Source: Burkholderiaceae bacterium
GTDB taxonomy: Bacteria; Pseudomonadota; Gammaproteobacteria; Burkholderiales; Burkholderiaceae_D
Length of the DNA: 7,875 bases
NCBI GenBank assembly: GCA_014379395.1
Contig: JACMLV010000432.1
Location: 1 to 7,875 of the forward strand
Direction: 5' to 3'
Shown piece after piece: positions 1-7,015 of this stretch (its first letter is position 1; each line of letters opens with the position of its first letter). A program made the position numbers and the translations under genes. The notes below the pieces were generated by a model. That model saw only the letters and a program-made list of their open reading frames with translations. It was not told where the DNA came from and made no database searches.

Positions 1-381
1 CGCTACATCCCGGACATCGTCAAGGGCGACAAGCGCATCCTCGTCATCGACGGCAAAGCGGTGCCGTTCGCGCTGGCGCGCATCCCGCAGGGAACCGAAA
101 TTCGCGGCAACCTGGCCGCCGGCGGCACCGGCGTGGCCCAGCCCCTGAGCGCGCGCGACCGCGAGATCGCCGAGGCGCTGGGACCGATTCTGGCCGCGCG
201 CGGCTTGTTGCTGGTAGGATTGGATGTGATCGGCGACTTCCTCACCGAAGTCAACGTCACCAGCCCGACCTGTTTCCAGGAAATCACGCAGCAGACCGGT
301 TTCGACGTCGCCGCGATGTTCCTCGACGCGGTCGAACAAGCCGCCCAATCGGCGGCGCCCACTTTGACGACGGTGCAATAA
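1..381 (+). CDS. gshB: Glutathione synthetase, C-terminal part (5' end outside window)
   Basis: ATP-dependent ligase that joins glycine to gamma-glutamylcysteine, the last step of cytosolic glutathione synthesis. The frame is open from base 1 and ends at TAA 379-381. The 126 visible residues are about 40% of a usual ~316-residue GshB, and the start lies left of the window. Family motifs of the ATP-grasp domain are visible: ARIPQG (visible residues 26-31), the glycine-rich RGNLAAGG (35-42), GLDVIGD (73-79) and EVNVTSPT (83-90), whose acidic and Asn residues belong to the metal/substrate site in E. coli GshB. The GTG at 61 is an internal valine codon, not a start, because homology continues upstream of it. 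The next gene starts 1 nt after the stop, so they are very likely co-transcribed; the gshB-PTS linkage is known in other betaproteobacteria. No odd features are visible. Confidence 0.97.
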   Translation, partial: RYIPDIVKGDKRILVIDGKAVPFALARIPQGTEIRGNLAAGGTGVAQPLSARDREIAEALGPILAARGLLLVGLDVIGDFLTEVNVTSPTCFQEITQQTGFDVAAMFLDAVEQAAQSAAPTLTTVQ

Positions 382-382
382 C

Positions 383-790
383 ATGGTTGGCATATTGCTC
401 ATGACCCACGCGCCGCTCGGCCAGGCCTTCATCGCCGCCTGCGCGCACGTGTTCCGCGCCCCGGTCGAGCAGCTCGAGGCGATCGACGTCACGCCCGACC
501 AGGACCTGGGCGAGGTGCAGCATCTGGCCGAGGCGGCGATCAAGCGCCTCGATTCCGGCTTCGGCGTGCTGGTGATCACCGACATCAAGGGCGGCACGCC
601 GGCCAATTGCTGCGGCAAGCTGGCCGACGCCGGCCGCGTCGAGGTGGTCGCCGGCATCAGCCTGCCGATGCTGCTGCGCGCCATCACCTACCGGCGCGAC
701 GACCTCGACGTGGTGGTCGAAATGGCGCTGGCCGGCGCCCAGAGCGGCGCGGTGCGGGTCGACAACCGGATTCGGGTCGGCGAAAATTAA
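383..790 (+). CDS. ptsM: Mannose-family PTS EIIA protein (PtsM/ManX-type EIIA domain)
   Basis: Cytosolic phosphocarrier of the EIIA-Man family that accepts phosphate from HPr. At 135 residues it is a single EIIA domain, unlike E. coli ManX (EIIA-EIIB fusion, ~320 aa). His9 in the N-terminal LLMTHAPLG stretch is the expected phosphorylated histidine, and Asp67 in TDIKGGTPAN (66-75) matches the conserved catalytic Asp of E. coli EIIA-Man. GISLPMLLRAI (91-101) is also typical. A Cys76-Cys77 pair follows the core motif. The ATG starts 1 nt after the gshB TAA; I see no strong Shine-Dalgarno sequence, so translation may be coupled to gshB. No EIIB, EIIC or EIID gene is visible nearby, so a regulatory role is more likely than sugar uptake; this is an inference. 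The symbol ptsM follows usage for the homologue in Ralstonia. Confidence 0.93.
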   Translation: MVGILLMTHAPLGQAFIAACAHVFRAPVEQLEAIDVTPDQDLGEVQHLAEAAIKRLDSGFGVLVITDIKGGTPANCCGKLADAGRVEVVAGISLPMLLRAITYRRDDLDVVVEMALAGAQSGAVRVDNRIRVGEN

Positions 791-797
791 GCCGGAC

Positions 798-846
798 GGC
801 GCCGCTTTCGCGGCGCCAAAGCGGCAATAACAAGAGCGCCTTTTTT
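798..846 (+). promoter_or_regulatory. Overlapping inverted repeats with T6 run in ptsM-ptsH gap (possible attenuator or weak terminator)
   Basis: Two perfect 8-bp stems share bases and cannot form together: 798-805 (GGCGCCGC) with 810-817, loop TTTC; and 801-808 (GCCGCTTT) with 818-825, 9-nt loop. A third, weaker option pairs 812-816 (GGCGC) with 836-840 (GCGCC), directly followed by T6 at 841-846, which is terminator-like geometry but with a short stem and a 19-nt loop. The structures lie between ptsM and ptsH. They may lower read-through into ptsHI or process the mRNA. The base pairing is seen in the sequence; any function is inference. Confidence 0.45.
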
Positions 847-866
847 GTCTTGAGACACTGGAAAAT

Positions 867-1136
867 ATGATTCAACAAGAACTCGAAATCATCAACAAGC
901 TCGGTCTGCACGCGCGCGCCTCCGCCAAATTCACCCAGCTGGCCGCCAAGTTTCAAAGCGACGTCTGGCTCACGCGCAACGCGCGCCGCATCAACGCCAA
1001 GTCCATCATGGGCGTGATGATGCTGGCCGCCGGCAAAGGCGCCAAGGTGTTGCTCGAGGCCGACGGCGCCGACGAGCGCGATTGCATCGACGCCCTCACC
1101 GGGCTGATCAACGACAGGTTCGGCGAAGGCGAGTAA
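867..1136 (+). CDS. ptsH: Phosphocarrier protein HPr
   Basis: Small cytosolic phosphocarrier that takes phosphate from enzyme I (PEP-derived) and passes it to EIIA proteins. It has 89 residues, close to the usual 85-90. His15 in KLGLHARAS (11-19) is the phosphorylated histidine with the conserved Arg17 after it. Ser46 in NAKSIMGVM (43-51) is the site used by HPr kinase/phosphorylase in organisms that have HprK, including many betaproteobacteria. The ATG at 867 gives the exact family N-terminus (xQxExxIxNKLGLHAR); a short GGAAAA (860-865) is a modest ribosome site. The gap from ptsM is 76 nt and contains inverted repeats, so ptsHI may be expressed at a different level from gshB-ptsM. The stop TAA overlaps an in-frame ATG of ptsI at 1136. 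Confidence 0.97.
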   Translation: MIQQELEIINKLGLHARASAKFTQLAAKFQSDVWLTRNARRINAKSIMGVMMLAAGKGAKVLLEADGADERDCIDALTGLINDRFGEGE

Positions 1137-1180
1137 TGCCCGCCGAACGCAGCCTTTCCCGGACCCCGACAGGCACTGAC

Positions 1181-2923
<1,743 letters not shown>

Positions 2924-2935
2924 GATCGTAGGCTT

Positions 2936-2967
2936 GCCGCGCCGGCACCGGCGCGGCATCTTGTTTT
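2936..2967 (+). terminator. Rho-independent terminator after ptsI
   Basis: A perfect 10-bp GC-rich inverted repeat, 2936-2945 (GCCGCGCCGG) with 2948-2957, extended by T2935-A2958, is followed by the T-rich tail ATCTTGTTTT (2958-2967). In practice the top pair opens to a 4-nt loop. It begins 12 nt after the ptsI stop, and is the clearest terminator in the window. It would end the gshB-ptsM-ptsHI transcript. Confidence 0.82.
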
Positions 2968-2974
2968 GATTGTC

Positions 2975-3039
2975 GGCCGGGAGCCGGCCGCGGCGCTCCT
3001 TGAACCGCCGCGGTTGGCGTCCCGGCCCCGTTTTCTTTT
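2975..3039 (+). terminator. Second long hairpin with T-rich tail just upstream of metX (terminator or attenuator)
   Basis: The left arm 2975-2995 pairs with 3006-3027 to give 21 base pairs, with two G-U wobbles (2986/3015, 2987/3014) and one bulged G (3019); the loop is 2996-3005. Three bases later comes TTTTCTTTT (3031-3039). The metX ATG is only 22 nt further on. Two local hairpins (2974-2980 with 2984-2990; 3003-3007 with 3011-3015) are alternatives to the long one. It may be a back-up terminator for ptsI or a conditional attenuator of metX. There is no ATG-started Met-rich leader peptide, and I do not recognise a known SAM or SAH riboswitch. Confidence 0.6.
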
Positions 3040-3043
3040 ACGC

Positions 3044-3061
3044 GTAGAACTTGTAGAACTC
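3044..3061 (+). repeat. Tandem 9-nt direct repeat immediately before metX
   Basis: GTAGAACTT (3044-3052) is followed directly by GTAGAACTC (3053-3061), touching the metX ATG at 3062. The repeat fills the place where a Shine-Dalgarno sequence would be expected, and no AGGAG-like element is visible there. It is AT-richer than its surroundings. It could be a protein-binding or translation-control site, or a chance duplication. Confidence 0.6.
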
Positions 3062-4252
3062 ATGTCATCCATCGGAATCGTCTCGCCGCAAACCATGCAT
3101 TTCGCGCAGCCCCTGCCCCTGCAAAGCGGAGCCTCGCTGCCCAACTACATGCTGATGTTCGAAACCTACGGCACCCTCAACGCCGACAAATCGAACGCGG
3201 TGCTGGTGTGCCACGCGCTCAACGCCTCGCACCACGTGGCCGGCGTGTACGCCGGCCAGCCGAAAAACGTCGGCTGGTGGGACAACATGGTCGGCCCCGG
3301 CAAACCGCTCGACACCGACCGCTTCTTCGTCATCGGCGTCAACAACCTCGGCTCCTGCTTCGGCTCGACCGGCCCGATGCACACCAATCCGGCCACCGGC
3401 AAACCCTACGGCGCCGCCTTCCCGGTGGTGACGGTCGAGGACTGGGTGGTGGCGCAGTCGCGCCTGGCCGACGCGCTCGGCATCGAACAGTTCGCCGCCG
3501 TGATGGGCGGCTCGCTCGGCGGCATGCAGGCGCTGGCCTGGAGCATCATGTTCCCCGAGCGCCTGCGCCACTGCGTCGTGATCGCCTCCACGCCCAAGCT
3601 GTCGGCCCAGAACATCGCCTTCAACGACGTCGCGCGCCAGGCCATCCTGTCCGACCCCGATTACCGCGGCGGCGACTTCTACGAGCACGGCGTGGTGCCC
3701 AAGAACGGCCTGCGGGTGGCGCGCATGGTCGGCCATATCACCTATCTGTCGAACGACGACATGGCCGAGAAATTCGGCCGCCGCCTGCGCGACGTCGCCA
3801 AGACCGGCCAGTACCAGTTCGGCTTCGGCATCGACTTCGAGATCGAATCCTACCTGCGCTACCAAGGCGACAAGTTCTCCGAATACTTCGACGCCAACAC
3901 CTATCTGTTGATCACCAAGGCGCTCGACTACTTCGACCCGGCGCGCGCCTGCGGCGGCGACCTGGCCAAGGCGCTGGCGGGCACGCGCGCCAAATTCTTC
4001 CTCGCCTCGTTCTCGACCGACTGGCGCTTCTCGCCCGAGCGCAGCCGCGAGATCGTGCAGGCCCTGGTGAGCAACCGGCGCCAGGTCAGCTACGCCGAGA
4101 TCGACGCGCCGCACGGCCACGACGCCTTCCTGCTCGACGACCCGCGCTACATGAACATGGTGCGCGCCTACTACGAACAAGTCTGGCGCGAGACGCCGGG
4201 CCATCCCCAATCATCATCGGGCGCGACGCTCGCTTGCCAGGAGGTCGCATGA
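3062..4252 (+). CDS. metX: Homoserine O-acyltransferase (MetX; acetyl- or succinyl-specific)
   Basis: Alpha/beta-hydrolase-fold enzyme that acylates L-homoserine from acyl-CoA, the first committed step of methionine synthesis, in the cytosol. It has 396 residues, normal for the family. Nucleophile Ser151 sits in MGGSLGGM (148-155), with Asp320 in STDWRFSP (318-325) and His353 in HGHDAFLLD (351-359) completing the triad. VCHALNASHHVAG (49-61) and NNLGSCFGSTGP (94-105) are characteristic. Betaproteobacterial members of this family have been reclassified as homoserine O-succinyltransferases; Arg322 after Asp320-Trp321 is a plausible succinyl-specificity residue, from memory. The ATG at 3062 fits family N-termini (IGxVxPQxMHF). 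The frame stays open upstream, but that sequence is the hairpin region and is not conserved-looking protein. The stop overlaps the metW start (ATGA), so the two are translationally coupled. Confidence 0.95.
   Translation: MSSIGIVSPQTMHFAQPLPLQSGASLPNYMLMFETYGTLNADKSNAVLVCHALNASHHVAGVYAGQPKNVGWWDNMVGPGKPLDTDRFFVIGVNNLGSCFGSTGPMHTNPATGKPYGAAFPVVTVEDWVVAQSRLADALGIEQFAAVMGGSLGGMQALAWSIMFPERLRHCVVIASTPKLSAQNIAFNDVARQAILSDPDYRGGDFYEHGVVPKNGLRVARMVGHITYLSNDDMAEKFGRRLRDVAKTGQYQFGFGIDFEIESYLRYQGDKFSEYFDANTYLLITKALDYFDPARACGGDLAKALAGTRAKFFLASFSTDWRFSPERSREIVQALVSNRRQVSYAEIDAPHGHDAFLLDDPRYMNMVRAYYEQVWRETPGHPQSSSGATLACQEVA
4239..4244 (+). promoter_or_regulatory. Strong Shine-Dalgarno for metW inside metX 3' end
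   Basis: AGGAGG lies 4 nt before the metW ATG at 4249, within the last codons of metX. It is the best ribosome site in the window and fixes the metW start. Confidence 0.85.
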
Positions 4253-4863
4253 CGTTCGACGAATTGAGCGCGCTGCGCCCCGACCTGGCCTTCATCGCCC
4301 ACTGGGTGCCCAAGCAAGCCCACGTGCTCGACGTCGGCTGCGGCGACGGCGTGATGCTGCAATACCTGCAAAGCGACAAGGCCTGCACCGGCTACGGCAT
4401 CGAAATCGCCGACGACAAGGTGCTCGCCAGCCAGCGCCGCGGCGTCAACATCATCCAGCAGGACATGGAGCAGGGCCTGGCGATCTTCGGCGACAACTCG
4501 TTCGACACCGTGCTGTGCCTGTCGTCCTTGCAGATGATGAAGCAGGTCGAGGAACTGCTGCGCGACATCGTGCGGGTCGGCGCCGAGGCCATCGTCTCGT
4601 TCCCCAACTTCGCCTACTGGCCGCACCGCATGGCGCTGGTGAAGGGCCGCATGCCGGTCTCCAAATCGCTGCCGTACCAGTGGTACGACACGCCCAACCT
4701 GCGCTGCGCCACCATCTCCGACTTCGAGGAACTGGCCAACCAGGTCGGCCTCGAAGTGATCGAGTGCGTCGCGCTGGCCGACGGCAAGGCCGTCACCTTC
4801 CTGCCCAGCCTGCGCGGCAGCCTGGCCGTGTTCCGCCTGAAGAAAAAAGCCACGGCCCCCTGA
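4249..4863 (+). CDS. metW: Methionine biosynthesis protein MetW (class I SAM-dependent methyltransferase fold)
   Basis: MetW is the regular partner of MetX and is needed for, or supports, methionine synthesis in several bacteria; its exact chemistry is not settled. It has 204 residues, typical. SAM-binding motif I is seen as LDVGCGDG (27-34), the acidic end of strand beta-2 as Glu52 in YGIEI (49-53), and motif II around DNSFDTVLCLSSLQ (82-95). The family-specific block SFPNFAYWPHRM (117-128), followed by GRMPVSKSLPYQWYDTPN (133-150), is very characteristic and separates MetW from generic methyltransferases. The start overlaps the metX stop by 4 nt and has a strong ribosome site. Its stop TGA shares a base with the ATG of the next gene (TGATG). 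Likely acts with MetX in the cytosol. Confidence 0.95.
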   Translation: MTFDELSALRPDLAFIAHWVPKQAHVLDVGCGDGVMLQYLQSDKACTGYGIEIADDKVLASQRRGVNIIQQDMEQGLAIFGDNSFDTVLCLSSLQMMKQVEELLRDIVRVGAEAIVSFPNFAYWPHRMALVKGRMPVSKSLPYQWYDTPNLRCATISDFEELANQVGLEVIECVALADGKAVTFLPSLRGSLAVFRLKKKATAP

Positions 4864-6113
4864 TGCCCGGGAACCTGGCGCCGGCGCCGGGCTGGCGCCA
4901 CTACCTGAATGGCCGCATGCTGGTCATTCTGGTGCTCGGCTTCAGCTCCGGCCTGCCGCTGTTCATCCTGCTCTACCTGCTGCAGGCCTGGCTGGCCAAG
5001 TCCGGCCTGGACGTCAAGGCGCTCGGCCTGTTCGCGCTGGTGCAATTCCCCTACATCTGGAAATTCCTGTGGGCGCCGCTGATGGACCGCTACCATTTCG
5101 GCTCGCTTGGCCGCCGCCGCGGCTGGATGGCGCTGACCCAGGCCGCGCTGTTCGTCGCGATCGGTTGCATGGGCATGCTCGATCCTTTGACCCAGGTCGG
5201 CCTGATCGCCGCCGCCGCCGCCGGCGTGGCGTTTCTTTCGGCCAGCCAGGACATCGTGATCGACGCCTACCGGCGCGAGATCCTGTCCGACCGCGAGCAG
5301 GGCCTGGGCGCGGCCGTCATCGTCAACGCCTACAAGGTGGCCGGCATGGTGCCGGGCGCGCTGTCGCTGATCCTGGCCGACCGCATGGCGTGGGACGCGG
5401 TGTTCTGGATCACCGCCGCCTTCATGCTGCCGGGCCTGGTGTGCACGCTGCTGATCAAGGAGCCCGAGGTCTACGGCGAGCCGCCCAAGACGCTCGAACA
5501 GGCGATCCTGCTGCCGTTCAAGGAATTCCTCGCCCGCGACGGCTGGCGGCGCGCCATGTGGATACTGGCCTTCGTGCTGCTCTACAAAATCGGCGACAGC
5601 ATGGCCACCGCGCTGTCGACCAAGTTCTACCTCGACCTCGGCTTTTCCATGACCCAGATCGGCCTGGCCGCCAACACCACCGGCTTCTGGGCCAGCCTGG
5701 CCGGCGGCGTGGTCGGCGGAGTCTGGATGCTCAAACTCGGCATCAACCGCGGCCTGTGGGTGTTCGGCGCGCTGCAGGCGGTCGCCATCCTCGGCTTCGC
5801 CTGGCTGGCACAGACCGGCGCCAACACCATCTTGCTCAGCGCCGTGATCGGCTTCGAGGCGTTCGCCAGCCTCGGGCTGGGCGCGGCCGCCTTCGTCGCC
5901 TTCATCTCGCGCTCGACCGACCCGCGCTACACCGCCACCCAGTACGCACTGTTCTCCAGCCTGGCGGCGGTGCCGCGCACCTTCATCAACTCCTCGGTCG
6001 GCTACATCGTCGCCGAAACCGGGTGGTTCACATTTTTCATCGTGTGTTTTATATTGGCTTTTCCGGCCATGTTGATGCTGCCGAAAATCGCCCCATGGAG
6101 CGCCCGACAATGA
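4863..6113 (+). CDS. ampG: AmpG-type muropeptide permease (MFS)
   Basis: Inner-membrane major-facilitator transporter. AmpG imports GlcNAc-1,6-anhydro-MurNAc muropeptides for cell-wall recycling and so also sets AmpR/beta-lactamase signalling where that exists. It has 416 residues and about 12 predicted hydrophobic segments, shorter than E. coli AmpG (491 aa, two extra C-terminal segments). Matches to AmpG: LGFSSGLPLFILLYLLQAWL (25-44), KFLWAPLMDRY (67-77), the loop GRRRGWM (83-89), SASQDIVIDAYR (126-137) and a central cytoplasmic loop near 199-228 starting IKEPEVYGEPP. The ATG at 4863 overlaps the metW stop; Met19 is an alternative, but the first start keeps the amphipathic N-terminus usual for the family. 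The ribosome site is weak, suggesting coupling to metW. The last 90 nt are unusually AT-rich and hold a promoter-like sequence. Substrate is inferred from family similarity. Confidence 0.87.
   Translation: MPGNLAPAPGWRHYLNGRMLVILVLGFSSGLPLFILLYLLQAWLAKSGLDVKALGLFALVQFPYIWKFLWAPLMDRYHFGSLGRRRGWMALTQAALFVAIGCMGMLDPLTQVGLIAAAAAGVAFLSASQDIVIDAYRREILSDREQGLGAAVIVNAYKVAGMVPGALSLILADRMAWDAVFWITAAFMLPGLVCTLLIKEPEVYGEPPKTLEQAILLPFKEFLARDGWRRAMWILAFVLLYKIGDSMATALSTKFYLDLGFSMTQIGLAANTTGFWASLAGGVVGGVWMLKLGINRGLWVFGALQAVAILGFAWLAQTGANTILLSAVIGFEAFASLGLGAAAFVAFISRSTDPRYTATQYALFSSLAAVPRTFINSSVGYIVAETGWFTFFIVCFILAFPAMLMLPKIAPWSARQ
6027..6055 (+). promoter_or_regulatory. Putative sigma70-type promoter inside ampG 3' end, ahead of the M48 protease gene
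   Basis: TTCACA (6027-6032, 5 of 6 to the -35 consensus) and TATATT (6050-6055, 5 of 6 to the -10 consensus) are separated by exactly 17 nt. Expected transcription start is near 6062, about 48 nt before the protease ATG. The segment codes for the last AmpG membrane helix using codons rare in this GC-rich window (TTT, TGT, ATA, TTG), which suggests selection on the DNA itself, although a helix rich in Phe and Ile also raises AT content. Confidence 0.55.
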
Positions 6114-7006
6114 TGAACTTGAAACGATGGATCGCACTGCTTAGCCTGTCCGCCTGCGCCGGGCTGGGCTTGGCGCAACAACCGCAGCCCGCCCCGGTGC
6201 AGCAGGATGGCATCAAGGTCAAGCCGCTGTCGGCCTGGCGCAATTTGCAGTCCGAGCAGCAGGTCGACCAGCAGGCGAAAACCCAGTACACGGCGCTGCT
6301 CGGCCAGGCCAGGGAGAAGGGCGCGCTGGTGCCGGCCGACCATCCGCAGGTCGTGCGCCTGCGCGCCATCGCCCAGCGCCTGATTCCGCACACGGCGCGC
6401 TGGAACCCGGCGGCCGCCAACTGGAAGTGGGAAGTCAACATCCTCAACTCGGCGCAGGTGAACGCGTTTTGCATGCCGGGCGGGCGGATCGCCTTCTACA
6501 GCGGCATCCTGACCGCGCTGAAACTGACCGACGACGAGGTGGCCGCCGTGATGGGCCATGAAATCGCGCACGCGCTGCGCGAGCACGGCCGCGAGCGCGC
6601 CGCCAAGGCCGGCGTCACCTCGCTCGGCGTGCGCGTGCTGGGCGCCGGCCTGTCGGCCTGGCTCGGCATCGACCCGCGCCTGACCGACGCCGTGACCGGG
6701 CAGGCGGCGCAACTGGCGGTGCTGCATTTCTCGCGCGAAGAGGAAACCGAGGCCGACCTGATCGGCCTGGACGTGGCGGCCCGCGCCGGCTTCGACCCGC
6801 GCGCCGGCGTCGTGCTGTGGCAAAAGATGGGCGCGCTCAACAAGCGCGCGCCGCCGGCCTGGCTGTCGACCCACCCGAGCGGAGACAACCGCATCGCCGA
6901 GATCAACCAGAACATGAGCCTGCTGCTGCCGCTGTACGCGCGCAGCAAGGGCGTTGCCGTGGCGGCCCTGCCGCCGTACAGCGGCGCGCCGACGACGACC
7001 CGCTAG
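6110..7006 (+). CDS. Exported M48-family zinc metalloprotease (LoiP/YggG-like, no TPR domain)
   Basis: Predicted envelope metalloprotease of peptidase family M48. It has 298 residues from ATG 6110. N-terminal export signal: Lys5-Arg6, then a hydrophobic stretch about 7-22. Cleavage could follow Ala22 (GLA/Q, signal peptidase I) or precede Cys16 (LSAC, lipobox-like), so secreted versus lipoprotein is open. A conserved block NAFCMPGGRIAFYSGIL (118-134) precedes the zinc motif HEIAH (150-154), with Glu151 catalytic; the third ligand is probably Glu212 in SREEETEADLIGLD (208-221). THPSGDNRI (254-262) is the usual C-terminal M48 motif. The length resembles LoiP (~250 aa) more than BepA (~490 aa with TPRs). 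ATG 6110 overlaps the ampG stop (ATGA) and has GGAG at 6097-6100; ATG 6113 and 6095 are alternatives. A role in outer-membrane protein quality control is inferred. Confidence 0.9.
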   Translation: MMNLKRWIALLSLSACAGLGLAQQPQPAPVQQDGIKVKPLSAWRNLQSEQQVDQQAKTQYTALLGQAREKGALVPADHPQVVRLRAIAQRLIPHTARWNPAAANWKWEVNILNSAQVNAFCMPGGRIAFYSGILTALKLTDDEVAAVMGHEIAHALREHGRERAAKAGVTSLGVRVLGAGLSAWLGIDPRLTDAVTGQAAQLAVLHFSREEETEADLIGLDVAARAGFDPRAGVVLWQKMGALNKRAPPAWLSTHPSGDNRIAEINQNMSLLLPLYARSKGVAVAALPPYSGAPTTTR

Positions 7007-7008
7007 GA
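7005..7008 (+). promoter_or_regulatory. Shine-Dalgarno for the TTG-started pseudouridine synthase, overlapping the protease stop
   Basis: AGGA at 7005-7008 uses the last two bases of the TAG stop of the protease gene and lies 7 nt before TTG 7016. This spacing is what supports a TTG start and suggests re-initiation by ribosomes finishing the protease. Confidence 0.6.
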
Positions 7009-7015
7009 ATCCCGC

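Noticed and set aside
844..871. TTGTCT-N16-TATGAT as a ptsH promoter
   Set aside because: The -10 match is good, but it overlaps the ptsH ATG, so the transcript would start inside the coding region with no suitable later start codon.
2966..3061. N-terminal extension of MetX from TTG 2966 (frame open back to the ptsI stop)
   Set aside because: The sequence consists of the terminator tail, a GC-rich hairpin and its T-rich tail, and gives protein unlike MetX N-termini. The open frame is explained by high GC content.
2924..3061. SAM-II or SAH riboswitch upstream of metX
   Set aside because: The gap shows simple nested stems with terminator tails. I could not find the conserved core or pseudoknot pattern of a known class. 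An Infernal search with the Rfam SAM/SAH models would settle it.
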